Shown here one piece after another: positions 29,592-37,839 of a stretch of DNA of 48,641 bases. The DNA lies in NCBI RefSeq assembly GCF_000333955.1, contig NZ_CAPS01000038.1:1-48641 (forward strand), written 5' to 3'. The notes under the pieces are model-generated. The model ran no database searches. It worked only from the letters and a program-made list of their open reading frames with translations, and was not told the DNA's origin. Origin of the DNA: Rhodococcus sp. AW25M09. Its GTDB lineage: Bacteria > Actinomycetota > Actinomycetes > Mycobacteriales > Mycobacteriaceae. A program made the position numbers and the translations under genes. Numbering within the stretch: position 1 is the first letter of the stretch; each line of letters starts with the position of its first letter.

Positions 29592-31954
29592 CAGCGGGGG
29601 ACCGTCAGACCGGGGATGGCGGGGAGCTGGATGCCCGGCAGGTCCGGTAGCTCGATCCTCGGCGGGGTAGGTGTCGGAGCCGGAGGCGGTCGAACCGAAC
29701 CGTCACTGACGTAGAGCGTGATGTTGGATCCGGGTACCGCCGAACCCGACGGCGACGTCGACACCACGGTGCCGCGGGCTGCCTGGTCGGCGGTGGTAGC
29801 CACCGACACCTGGAAGCCTGCACCCTGCAGGGTCGCTGTTGCCGACGACTGGCTCTGGCCCGAGACATCGGGAACCTGGCCGTTGGCCGAGCCGCGGACG
29901 TACTTCTGGTCGACGGGTGGCAACGCGATCGGCCCGAATTCGGTGGCGATCGGTGTCATCGCGTCGAACCATGTCCGAGCCGGCTCGTTACCGCCGTACA
30001 GGTTGCCGGAGCCGCAGGGGCGCAGTGGGAACGAGCAGATCTCGCTGGGGGTGGGCGAGTCGCCGTAGGTGTAGACCGCGGCGGCGTAGTTGTTGGTGTA
30101 CCCGAGGAAGCCCGAGGAACGGTTGGACTCGGTGGTGCCGGTCTTACCGGACATCGGCAAGCTCCAGCCGGCCGAGTTCGCGGCGGACGAGGACGTGCCG
30201 CCTGCCTGGTCGTCCTTGCTCATCGCGTTGGCCAGTGTGTTCGCCAAACCGGGCTCGACGACCTGCTCGCACGCTTGGTGCGCGACCGGCACGGGCTTAC
30301 CGTCGCGATCGAAGATCGAGTCGATCGGGGTGGGCGGGCACCACTTGCCGGCGGACGCCAGCGTGGCGGCCACGTTGGACAGCTCCAGCGGATTCACCCA
30401 GGTGGGTCCGAGGGTGAACGAGCCGAGATTCTGACTCTTCTGGAAGTCGGCCATCGACTGATCGGTGCCCGACGAGCCCGGGTCGGCGTACGAGCGCAAG
30501 CCCAGGCGCACGGCCATGTCCACTGTCGGCGTCACTCCGACCGACTCGATCAGCTTGACGAACGCGGTGTTGGGGGACTGAGCCAGAGCGTCCGTGATGG
30601 ACAGCGACGACGGGTAGTTTCCGGCGTTCTCCACGCAGTACGTCGAGGGCGGGCAGTTCTTTGCGCCACCGTCACCGACGCCTTTGACCTCCACACGTTT
30701 GGGCACCTGCAGCGTTGCGCTGGTGCCCAGTCCGCGTTCCATGGCCGCAGCCGTGGTGAAGATCTTGAAGATGGAGCCTGCACCGTTGCCGACCAGTGAG
30801 TGCGGTTGCGGCTGCACTGTTTCGTTGGCGTCGCCATCGAGGCCGTACGTGCGGCTGCTGCCCATCGCGAGCACCCGGTGCTGATCCTGTCCCGGTGCGA
30901 CGACGTTCATGACCGTGGCGACGCCGTCGAGTGATGGGCTGGTGTTCTGGACCAGCGCGGCCTTGGTGGAGTTCTGCACCATGGGGTCGAGCGTGGTGCG
31001 GATGAGGTATCCGCCTTTGTCGATCTGTTCCTGGCTCAATCCGGCCTGGGCGAGATACTGCAGTGCGTAGTCGCAGAAGAATCCGCGGTCGCCTGCCGCG
31101 ATGCAGCCGCGGGGGAGCGTCTGGGGCACCGGCAGTACACCGAGCGGCTCGGCCTTGAGGGCCGTGAGCTCTTCGGCGCGCTCGGGCAGATTCTGGATCA
31201 TCGTGTCGAGCACGGTGTTTCTGCGCTCGATCACGCCCTCTTCGTTGGTGTACGGGTTCAGGGCCGAGCTGGACTGCACCATCCCGGCGAGCATCGCGGC
31301 CTGGACGGCGCTGAGCTGGCTGGCATCGATACCGAAGTAGGTCTGGGCCGCGTCCTGGATGCCGAAGGACGCATTACCGAACGGCACCAGGTTGAGGTAC
31401 CGGGTGAGGATCTCGTCCTTGGTCAGTTCTTTGTCGAGTGTCAGCGCCATCCGGATCTCGCGGATCTTGCGGGCGGGTGTGGTCTCGATGGCGGCGCGAC
31501 GCTCGGCATCGGTCTTGGCCACCACCAGCAGCTGGTAATTCTTCACATACTGCTGATCGATGGTGGACGCGCCCTGTTCGACCTGACCGCTGGTGGTGTT
31601 GGTCAGGAACGCACGCACGGTGCCCTGCCAGTCCACACCTCGGTGCTCGGCGAAGCGGCGGTCCTCGATCGAGACGATAGCGAGCTTCATCTCGTTGGAG
31701 ATCTTGTCGCTCGGTACCTCGAAGCGGCGCTGTTCGTAGAGCCATGCGATGGGGTTACCGGCGATGTCCGTCATCGTCGAGACAGCCGGCACCATGCCCT
31801 CGACCAGCTCGGCAGAGACGTTGTCGACGGTATCGGCGGCGCGATTCGAGGCATATCCGAATCCACCGGCCAAGGGGAACATCACGCCGGCGAACAACGC
31901 ACCGGCGAGTGCAGAACATCCGGCGAGCTTCGCCACGGTTTTTCCAACTGACAC
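29591..31954 (-). CDS. ponA2: Class A penicillin-binding protein with PASTA domain (PonA2)
   Basis: A 787-residue bifunctional peptidoglycan synthase. One N-terminal transmembrane helix (about 8-32) anchors it. The GT51 transglycosylase domain carries SIEDRRFAEHRGVDW and GASTIDQQYVKN; the transpeptidase domain has the SIFK serine motif in GAGSIFKIFTTAAAM, SPN in AQSPNTAFVKL, and SGKTGTTES. A single PASTA domain (about 700-765) is followed by a proline-rich tail. GTG 31954 is supported by TACGCT 7 nt upstream. It is divergent from whiB4, as in mycobacteria, where PonA2 is needed for survival under stress and dormancy-like conditions. Confidence 0.95.
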   Translation of the reverse strand: MSVGKTVAKLAGCSALAGALFAGVMFPLAGGFGYASNRAADTVDNVSAELVEGMVPAVSTMTDIAGNPIAWLYEQRRFEVPSDKISNEMKLAIVSIEDRRFAEHRGVDWQGTVRAFLTNTTSGQVEQGASTIDQQYVKNYQLLVVAKTDAERRAAIETTPARKIREIRMALTLDKELTKDEILTRYLNLVPFGNASFGIQDAAQTYFGIDASQLSAVQAAMLAGMVQSSSALNPYTNEEGVIERRNTVLDTMIQNLPERAEELTALKAEPLGVLPVPQTLPRGCIAAGDRGFFCDYALQYLAQAGLSQEQIDKGGYLIRTTLDPMVQNSTKAALVQNTSPSLDGVATVMNVVAPGQDQHRVLAMGSSRTYGLDGDANETVQPQPHSLVGNGAGSIFKIFTTAAAMERGLGTSATLQVPKRVEVKGVGDGGAKNCPPSTYCVENAGNYPSSLSITDALAQSPNTAFVKLIESVGVTPTVDMAVRLGLRSYADPGSSGTDQSMADFQKSQNLGSFTLGPTWVNPLELSNVAATLASAGKWCPPTPIDSIFDRDGKPVPVAHQACEQVVEPGLANTLANAMSKDDQAGGTSSSAANSAGWSLPMSGKTGTTESNRSSGFLGYTNNYAAAVYTYGDSPTPSEICSFPLRPCGSGNLYGGNEPARTWFDAMTPIATEFGPIALPPVDQKYVRGSANGQVPDVSGQSQSSATATLQGAGFQVSVATTADQAARGTVVSTSPSGSAVPGSNITLYVSDGSVRPPPAPTPTPPRIELPDLPGIQLPAIPGLTVPR

Positions 31955-31961
31955 AGAGCAC

Positions 31962-31967
31962 AGCGTA
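31962..31967 (-). promoter_or_regulatory. -10 element TACGCT, leaderless ponA2
   Basis: TACGCT on the minus strand ends 7 nt before GTG 31954. The 275-bp region between ponA2 and whiB4 (31955-32229) otherwise holds the whiB4 promoter and a CRP-like box. Confidence 0.5.
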
Positions 31968-32099
31968 CGTGGGTGCCGCGGGAACCGGCAGTTGCCCGGA
32001 TGCTCTCTGCGCTGCGCCCCTGCTCGGGACGGCCGTACCAGAAATGTGACCTCACCGTCTTGCATTCGCGGCGCGCTTTACCTAAATTATGAGCACGGT

Positions 32100-32115
32100 G
32101 TGATTCACATAACAC
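32100..32115 (+). promoter_or_regulatory. CRP-like site upstream of whiB4
   Basis: TGTGA-TTCACA-TAACA matches TGTGA-N6-TCACA at 9 of 10 specified bases. Its centre is about 46 bp upstream of the start point predicted from the TAGAAT element, close to an activator position. Confidence 0.5.
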
Positions 32116-32116
32116 T

Positions 32117-32147
32117 TGATAATGATTGTGGGGCAGCTCTTAGAATT
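32117..32147 (+). promoter_or_regulatory. whiB4 promoter
   Basis: TAGAAT (32142-32147) is a strong -10 element. TTGATA (32117-32122) is a possible -35 with a long 19-nt spacer. The predicted leader is about 75 nt. Confidence 0.5.
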
Positions 32148-32229
32148 TGTGCTTCGTCAGCGAGGTACAGATTGCTTCGAGCCTCCGGGACGTCCAGCTA
32201 GGACATCCGACACGCAAAGGGGTATCCGC

Positions 32230-32553
32230 ATGCACACGACAACCGCGCCGACGCGACTCGATGTAGAAGAAGCAGAAGCACGCATCGCCTGGGTGTCGCA
32301 CGCCCGCTGCAAGGGCACGGACCCGGACCAGCTTTTCGTACGAGGTGCAGCGCAGCGTAAGGCGGCCACCATCTGCCGGCACTGCCCGGTGTTGATGCAG
32401 TGTGGCGCGGATGCCCTCGACAATCGAGTCGAGTTCGGCGTGTGGGGCGGCATGACGGAACGGCAGCGCAGGGCATTGCTCAAGCAGCACCCCGAGGTCG
32501 ACTCCTGGTCCGAGTTCTTCGAGACCCAGCGCCAGCAGCAAGCCGCTATCTAG
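32230..32553 (+). CDS. whiB4: WhiB-family iron-sulfur regulator (WhiB4-like)
   Basis: A 107-residue WhiB protein. Cys27, Cys49, Cys52 and Cys58 form the 4Fe-4S ligands (with CRHC between 49 and 52), and the GVWGG turn follows at about 69-73 with a basic ERQRRALLKQH helix behind it. In mycobacteria WhiB4 responds to oxygen and nitric oxide and compacts DNA under oxidative stress. Location beside ponA2 and the two ArsA-like ATPase genes matches Rv3681c. ATG 32230 has AAAGGGG about 10 nt upstream. A CRP-like site lies in its promoter. Confidence 0.93.
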   Translation: MHTTTAPTRLDVEEAEARIAWVSHARCKGTDPDQLFVRGAAQRKAATICRHCPVLMQCGADALDNRVEFGVWGGMTERQRRALLKQHPEVDSWSEFFETQRQQQAAI

Positions 32554-32567
32554 CTGCCGGCCGGGCC

Positions 32568-32645
32568 GGCTGATTCAGCCTGCTGGGCACGGCCGAATCA
32601 GCCGCCCGGCTACGACTGAATCAGCCGCCCGGCTACTGAATCAGC
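32568..32645. repeat. Direct and inverted repeats between whiB4 and the ArsA-like gene
   Basis: A 19-bp unit GAATCAGCCGCCCGGCTAC occurs at 32595-32613 and 32618-32636, and a truncated third copy begins at 32637 and runs into the stop codon of the next gene. An inverted half GGCTGATTCAG lies at 32568-32578, so any CTGAATCAGCC copy can pair with it. Probably a bidirectional terminator that has duplicated. Confidence 0.6.
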
Positions 32646-33771
32646 TTCTGCGGGTCAGCTGATCGGCGACGGCACGTAGCGCCGCGAGGTCGGAGACCTC
32701 GAACGGCAACGATGGAACGCCGACGATGGGCACGCGTGGGTGAGCTCCGGTGAAGCGCCGGAGTAACCGCACCTCACGGGCTGCCGTCACCGCACGTTGG
32801 GCATGGATACGGAGGACAGCGGCAGTCAGTACTGCGCCGGGTTCGTCGATCCGATCCAGCAGATCGGCCGCGGTGGCAGCGTGATCTGCTTGCACCGACG
32901 ACAGCGTCGGATGGGTCCGGTTCACCACCAATCCGGCCAACGGCATGTTCTCGGCCGACAATCGCTCCACGAAGAACGCGGCCTCACGCAATGCGTCGGG
33001 TTCTGCAGCAGCGACGACGAGGAAGCTGGTTCCGTCCTCGCGCAGCAACTGGTAGGTACGCGTCGCGCGCTCGCGGAAACCGCCGAACATCGAATCCAGT
33101 GACTGCACGAATGCCGATGCGTCGGAAAGCATCTGGCTTCCGATCACCGTGGAGACGCCGCGCATCGCCAAGCTCATCGCGCTCGTGACCACTCGGGTGA
33201 TGCCGCGGCCGGGGGCGGTGAGCAGCCTGATGAAACGACCGTCGAGGAACGAGCCGAGCCGCTGCGGAGCATCGAGAAAGTCCAGTGCATTGCGCGACGG
33301 CGGAGTGTCCACCACGATCAGATCCCACGACGCGTCCAGGGACAACTGCCCCAGTTTCTCCATCGCCATGTACTCCTGCGTGCCCGAGAAGGACGACGCC
33401 ACAGTCTGATAGAACGGGTTGGCCAGAACCTGCGCAGCCTTCTCCGGCGTCGAATGCTCGATCACCATCTCGTCGAACGTGCGCCGCATGTTCAGCATCA
33501 TCGCGTGCAGTTCGCCCTTGGAGCCGGCCGGTAACTTCACCGGCTGCGGGCTGTTGTCGAGATCGCCGAGGCCGAGAGCCTGAGCCAGCCGGCGGGCCGG
33601 ATCGATCGTCAGCACCACCACGCGCCGGCCTTGCTCGGCAGCGCGCAAGGCCATCGCGGCTGCGGTCGTCGTCTTGCCGACCCCGCCCGCCCCGCAGACG
33701 ACGACGATCCGCGACGTGGGATCGGTCAGTATCCGGTCGACGTCGAGTTCGGTTGCTACTGGTCGAGTCAT
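32641..33771 (-). CDS. ArsA/GET3-like ATPase, second subunit
   Basis: A 376-residue P-loop ATPase of the anion-transporting ArsA class. The deviant Walker [17 protein letters not shown] is at about 27-42, switch I-like [10 protein letters not shown] follows, and [20 protein letters not shown] is the switch II/Walker B region. It corresponds to Rv3680 of mycobacteria. Its ATG overlaps the stop of the partner gene by 4 nt, so the two are made together and probably form a heterodimer. In mycobacteria the pair has been linked to survival with glycerol and nitric oxide stress; no arsenite permease is near. Confidence 0.88.
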   Translation of the reverse strand: MTRPVATELDVDRILTDPTSRIVVVCGAGGVGKTTTAAAMALRAAEQGRRVVVLTIDPARRLAQALGLGDLDNSPQPVKLPAGSKGELHAMMLNMRRTFDEMVIEHSTPEKAAQVLANPFYQTVASSFSGTQEYMAMEKLGQLSLDASWDLIVVDTPPSRNALDFLDAPQRLGSFLDGRFIRLLTAPGRGITRVVTSAMSLAMRGVSTVIGSQMLSDASAFVQSLDSMFGGFRERATRTYQLLREDGTSFLVVAAAEPDALREAAFFVERLSAENMPLAGLVVNRTHPTLSSVQADHAATAADLLDRIDEPGAVLTAAVLRIHAQRAVTAAREVRLLRRFTGAHPRVPIVGVPSLPFEVSDLAALRAVADQLTRRS

Positions 33772-34775
33772 CGGACACCCTGTTCTGCCAGCTTGGCGGC
33801 GAGTTCGTACAAGCCGCCGAGATCGACGCCGTCGGCCAACATCGGCAGCGACATGCGCGCGACGTCGAGTTCGTCGAGCGTGGTGGCGCTCTCCACCTGA
33901 GCCGAGAGCGTCGACGCATGCTCGATCGATTCGGTGAGCAGACCCGCGAAATCGGCCTCGGAAAGCGTGATTCCGGTCTTGGCGAGACCGTCCTGGATTG
34001 CCGCGGCATCGATCTCGCCCTCGGCGATGGCCTCGAGTGAATCGGCAGGAAGGTACGTCGGCTCGGTGCGGTTGACGATGACCGTCCCCAGCCCCAGTTC
34101 CGCTGCCTCGAGTTCACGCACCGCGTCGGCGGTCTCCTGAACCGGCAGGGCTTCGAGCAGCGTCACCAGGTGCACGACGGTGTCGGCCGAGTGCAGCAGA
34201 CGCACCACTCCCTCGCTCTGGGAACGCACCGGGCCACCCTTGGCCAGATCGGCCATGGCCTTGGTGACGTCGAGGAAGTTCCCGATGCGGCCCGTCGGCG
34301 GCGAGTCCACGACGACCTCGTCGTAGGCGCGGACGCCCTTCTTGTCGGTTCGCACCACACATTCTTTGACCTTGCCGGTCAGCAGTACGTCTCGCAGGCC
34401 CGGGGCAATGGTCGTCGCGAATTCGATGGCACCGATCTTGCGCATCGCGCGGCCGGCGAAACCGAGGTTGTAGAACATATCGAGGTATTCGAGGAACGCG
34501 GTCTCGATGTCGATCGCCAGCGCGTAGACCTCGCCGCCGCCGTCCGCCGCGGCCACGCGCGTCTCCACCGGCGGCAGTTGTGGCACGTCGAACAGCTGCG
34601 CGATGCCCTGTCTGCCCTCGACCTCCACCAGCAACACTCGTCGGCCGCCCGCTGCGAGCGCGAGCGCCAAAGCCGCGGCGACCGTCGACTTTCCGGTGCC
34701 ACCTTTACCGGACACGAAATGCAGCCGCGCGGCATCCGCCTTCGCCGGCCATCCCTCTTCGTTCGCTGTACCCAC
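33768..34775 (-). CDS. ArsA/GET3-like ATPase, first subunit
   Basis: A 335-residue partner of the previous ATPase, equivalent to Rv3679. It has the P-loop [20 protein letters not shown] (about 22-41), [16 protein letters not shown], and [22 protein letters not shown] as the Walker B/switch region. The lysine of SGKGG is the signature lysine of this class. Start GTG 34775; TATATG lies 8 nt upstream on the minus strand, so the message is probably leaderless. The second subunit begins at its stop (ATGA). Confidence 0.88.
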   Translation of the reverse strand: MGTANEEGWPAKADAARLHFVSGKGGTGKSTVAAALALALAAGGRRVLLVEVEGRQGIAQLFDVPQLPPVETRVAAADGGGEVYALAIDIETAFLEYLDMFYNLGFAGRAMRKIGAIEFATTIAPGLRDVLLTGKVKECVVRTDKKGVRAYDEVVVDSPPTGRIGNFLDVTKAMADLAKGGPVRSQSEGVVRLLHSADTVVHLVTLLEALPVQETADAVRELEAAELGLGTVIVNRTEPTYLPADSLEAIAEGEIDAAAIQDGLAKTGITLSEADFAGLLTESIEHASTLSAQVESATTLDELDVARMSLPMLADGVDLGGLYELAAKLAEQGVR

Positions 34776-34820
34776 GTCTCGACCATATAGAGATATCCCC
34801 CGAACGTCCGGCGGACATGG

Positions 34821-36182
34821 CTAACCGGGGTTCGGCCGTCCACGAAGCTCGTCGACCAGATCCTGTGTGTACGGCCCCAACGACGGCATCACCTCCGGGC
34901 ACGTGACGGTGGCAACAGTGACTGTGTCGCCGAGACCGAAGAAGCCGTGGGTCAGCGCGCGTCCGTCATCCAGGAACGGAAATCCGGCGGTGAATCGCGC
35001 GGTAGCGCCGCACAATTCGAGGTCCGCGCCACCGCGGTTCACGCTGACGACCGTTGTCTGACCGGCGACGTGTTCGGGGTTTCGGATTCGACGGCGAAAC
35101 CGGCGGCCCTGGACGAATTGGACGATCGGTGCGGGAACCCGCTCGTCGGCTCGGGCAAGGCGTAGTGCCGGTTCGCCCGTCACCCGTGTCCGTTCCCTGT
35201 CCAGGGATCGAGCAATGTGCTTCGGTCTTTCCTCGGGGTTGTCGATGCCGACATGCAGATTCACTGTTCCGACCACGACACGGTTGGCCGAGGGCCACGC
35301 GCAGTCCGGTGGCAGAGCCATCGGCACCATCGCGGCAATACCGAGTTCGTCGCGGCCGCCGGAGCTGTCGACTGCACTCAGATACCTCCTCAGGCTCGAC
35401 CCGACTGCTGCCAGAGCAGACACCGTGACGGTCGAGTTCACCGCGCGAACCTCCCCTGCGGACAGCGGCACGATACGAACTGCCCGGGACGAACCGACTG
35501 CACGGTTGAGCGAACTAGCCGGAAGCAGGGGCGGCATCGCAGTCCTCAGAACCGCGCGCAGTGACCTGCTCGCTTCCCATCGTGAGATCGCGAGATCGAC
35601 GGGCGCGAACAAAATCCCACGTGCCACTCCGAGCGCTGTGCGGACTGTCGAGTCCGGCGAGGTGTGCCCCGGCAGCGGGGTGTCGATAGTTGGATCACCG
35701 TGCGGCACGAAGAGCGCTCGCAACAGTCGAGTCACACCGGAGCCGTCGGTCAACGCATGCCCGACCTGCAAGACGATCAGCGTCGCGGCACCCTGGACGA
35801 GCGGTGCGTCTCGTGCTCCGCGAATGACGTGCAGCTTCCAGGCGAGGGTGCGCATGTCGAGACGCGTGGACAGCAGCTCACCGATGAAGGCCTCCACCCC
35901 GTCCCAGCTCGGTTCCGTCAGATCGTGATCGACGACATGGTCGCGAGGGGGAGAGTCGTCTCGTACCCATCTCGGATAGTCCAGTCCCCACAGTGTTTCT
36001 CTCAGCCGCACTCCGAGCCCGGGGATTCGAGGCGATCGAGACTCCACGTGTGCGAGCACGTCGGCGAACGTGGGCGCGGGAGCGTCGACGGAGTCGAACA
36101 CCAGGAGCGCGAACTGATCTCTCGAACCTCCGTGATCGCGAGCGAAATGGTAGACGGCATCTTTCATATCGAGACGAGACAC
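34821..36182 (-). CDS. WS/DGAT-like acyltransferase
   Basis: A 453-residue protein of the wax ester synthase/diacylglycerol acyltransferase superfamily. The N-terminus MSRLDMKDAVYHF and the active-site HxxxDG motif (His142, Asp146 and Gly147 in GHALTDGSG) fit, though the usual first His of HHxxxDG is Gly here. The C-terminal half shows VVSVNRGGADLELCGATARF and FFGLGDTVTVATVTCPEVM, matching the C-terminal WSD1 domain. Such enzymes use acyl-CoA to make triacylglycerol or wax esters. GTG 36182 has TAGGGT 6 nt upstream. The gene interrupts the mycobacterial gene order between the ArsA-like pair and the DUF4177 gene. Confidence 0.78.
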   Translation of the reverse strand: MSRLDMKDAVYHFARDHGGSRDQFALLVFDSVDAPAPTFADVLAHVESRSPRIPGLGVRLRETLWGLDYPRWVRDDSPPRDHVVDHDLTEPSWDGVEAFIGELLSTRLDMRTLAWKLHVIRGARDAPLVQGAATLIVLQVGHALTDGSGVTRLLRALFVPHGDPTIDTPLPGHTSPDSTVRTALGVARGILFAPVDLAISRWEASRSLRAVLRTAMPPLLPASSLNRAVGSSRAVRIVPLSAGEVRAVNSTVTVSALAAVGSSLRRYLSAVDSSGGRDELGIAAMVPMALPPDCAWPSANRVVVGTVNLHVGIDNPEERPKHIARSLDRERTRVTGEPALRLARADERVPAPIVQFVQGRRFRRRIRNPEHVAGQTTVVSVNRGGADLELCGATARFTAGFPFLDDGRALTHGFFGLGDTVTVATVTCPEVMPSLGPYTQDLVDELRGRPNPG

Positions 36183-36188
36183 CGTCCG

Positions 36189-36194
36189 ACCCTA
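36189..36194 (-). promoter_or_regulatory. -10 element TAGGGT, leaderless start
   Basis: TAGGGT on the minus strand ends 6 nt before GTG 36182 of the WS/DGAT-like gene. Confidence 0.45.
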
Positions 36195-36239
36195 GATCGA
36201 CGGTACCGAGGCCACCAGCGGACGATAGGCTCTGAACCT

Positions 36240-36407
36240 ATGAGCGAAAAGATCATCTGGGAGTACTTCACTGCGCCGGTGCTGATTCATGCCACCAAGC
36301 AGATTCTCGACAACTACGGCGCCGAGGGCTGGGAGCTCGTCACGATCATGGCGGGACCCAACGGTGGCGACACGCTGGTCGCGTACTTCAAGCGTCCGAA
36401 GGCCTGA
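36240..36407 (+). CDS. DUF4177-type small protein
   Basis: A 55-residue protein beginning MSEKIIWEYFTAPVLIHATK and ending with GWELVTIMAGPNGGDTLVAYFKRPKA, the DUF4177-like WEY...GWELV...YFKRP pattern. It matches the small gene Rv3678A that precedes a RidA gene in M. tuberculosis. ATG 36240 follows TAGGCT by 8 nt. The RidA gene starts 6 bp after its stop, so they form an operon. Function is unknown. Confidence 0.85.
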   Translation: MSEKIIWEYFTAPVLIHATKQILDNYGAEGWELVTIMAGPNGGDTLVAYFKRPKA

Positions 36408-36413
36408 TCGGTA

Positions 36414-36872
36414 GTGGCGAACTGGAGCGAACGACTGACCGAGCTGGGCATCGAGCTGCCCCAGGTGGTCCCGCCGTTGGCGGCGTACGTCCCGGCCGTT
36501 CGGGTGGGCTCACTCGTCTACACCTCCGGTCAGCTGCCGATCGTCGACGGGAATCTGACGTCCGTCGGAAAGGTCGGCTCCGAGGTCTCCGCTGAGGACG
36601 CCACCGCCGCGGCGCGAGTCTGCGCATTGAACGCACTCGCGGCCGTGCATGCCCTCGTCGGAATCGACTCGGTTTCGCGCGTGGTCAAAGCGGTCGGCTT
36701 CGTTGCGTCGGCGTCCGGTTTCACCGGGCAGCCCGGGGTGATCAACGGGGCGTCGAACGTCATCGGCGAGATCTTCGGCGACGCAGGTAAGCACGCGCGG
36801 TCGGCGGTGGGTGTTGCCGAACTGCCCCTCGGTGCTTCCGTCGAGGTGGAGCTCATCGTCGAGCTGAGCTGA
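36414..36872 (+). CDS. RidA family enamine/imine deaminase-like protein
   Basis: A 152-residue RidA (YjgF/YER057c/UK114) protein of the longer subgroup: PPLAAYVPAVRVGSLVYTSGQLP at the N-terminus, then NALAAVHALVGIDSVSRVVKAVGFV, and a C-terminal ARSAVGVAELPLGASVEVELIVEL with the conserved R-x-AVGV pattern. RidA removes reactive enamines made by PLP enzymes. Equivalent to Rv3678c. GTG 36414. Its last 20 bp overlap the convergent Gfo/Idh gene. Confidence 0.9.
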   Translation: MANWSERLTELGIELPQVVPPLAAYVPAVRVGSLVYTSGQLPIVDGNLTSVGKVGSEVSAEDATAAARVCALNALAAVHALVGIDSVSRVVKAVGFVASASGFTGQPGVINGASNVIGEIFGDAGKHARSAVGVAELPLGASVEVELIVELS

Positions 36873-37734
36873 CGCGTAGTGGCGTAGCCGCACTGATCAC
36901 CTTCTGCAGGTGTAGGCCTCGGTGCACCGAGCATGCGTGGTCTACACCCGAGTCGACCGATTCGAGGAATTCGTCCAGCAGGACGGCGTAGCAGTCGGTC
37001 GACGAGGTGGATCGATCGGTGAAGGTCTCCACTCCGTCCGATCCGCTCAGCTCGATACGCATCATCGACGGCATGATCGGCGTCCGCAGCGACAATTGCA
37101 CCGTGCTGCGGGCACCGCCCTCGTGTTCGAGCAGCACCGTCCAACTGTCCGACGCCACCTCGCGGTGTGAGTAGGCCACGCGTGCAATGGTTCCCAGCGC
37201 GGCGTCGAGTAGATCGAAAACGTGGGGGCCGACGTCGAGGATCGCCCCGTCGTCGTGACGCCACTGCGAGTTGGCGTATGCCCCGCCGAGGATCGCGCCG
37301 GAGAACCAGGTTCCCGAGCCGGCTGCCCAGGGGCGTCCGGCGGCCGCGTCGAGGAATCGCTTCGTCTCCGGAGCGAACCGGAGTGTCAGGGTCACCATCG
37401 AGCGCACGCCCGCTACCGTCACGGCCTCGGCCAGTTCCTCGGCCTCGGCGACGGTTGCGGCAATCGGCTTGTCCAGCAACACATGCTTGCCTGCTCGCAC
37501 CGCACGTAGCGCGTACCAGGCCTGCACGGCCGGTGGTACCGCGAACGCCACCGTGTCCACGGCGTCGAGCAGGGCGTCGAACGATTCGAAGACCGGTGCT
37601 CCCAGTTCGGCCGCTGCGTCGGGCCGTCGGGCCCACACTCCGGCGAAGTCGACGCCTGGGTGGGCGAGGAGAGAGGGCGCTTGAGTCTTGCGAGCCCAGG
37701 GGCCCGCTCCGACGAGTCCGATCTGCATGCTCAT
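36853..37734 (-). CDS. Gfo/Idh/MocA-family oxidoreductase
   Basis: A 293-residue NAD(P)-dependent oxidoreductase. The Rossmann motif GLVGAGPWARK is at about 6-16, LLDKPIAATVAEAEEL carries the family Lys-Pro, and GGAYANSQWRHDDGAILDVGPHVFDLLD matches the substrate-domain helix with the catalytic-type histidine. It probably acts on a sugar or inositol derivative. ATG 37734 or the second ATG at 37728 (GAGGAG upstream) may be used. It overlaps the convergent RidA gene and is not part of the mycobacterial order here. Confidence 0.85.
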   Translation of the reverse strand: MSMQIGLVGAGPWARKTQAPSLLAHPGVDFAGVWARRPDAAAELGAPVFESFDALLDAVDTVAFAVPPAVQAWYALRAVRAGKHVLLDKPIAATVAEAEELAEAVTVAGVRSMVTLTLRFAPETKRFLDAAAGRPWAAGSGTWFSGAILGGAYANSQWRHDDGAILDVGPHVFDLLDAALGTIARVAYSHREVASDSWTVLLEHEGGARSTVQLSLRTPIMPSMMRIELSGSDGVETFTDRSTSSTDCYAVLLDEFLESVDSGVDHACSVHRGLHLQKVISAATPLRVSSARR

Positions 37735-37827
37735 CTCTCTCCTCGGAAGCCGACGGGAGTCCTCGTCGCCATCTCTCGATTTGTCGCTCTTGCGGGCTCC
37801 GCTCCTGCCCGATGTCGGCCGGAGACC

Positions 37828-37833
37828 TACAGT
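37828..37833 (+). promoter_or_regulatory. -10 element TACAGT, leaderless MBL gene
   Basis: TACAGT ends 6 nt before ATG 37840. The same hexamer and spacing precede nth. Confidence 0.55.
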
Positions 37834-37839
37834 AATTCA

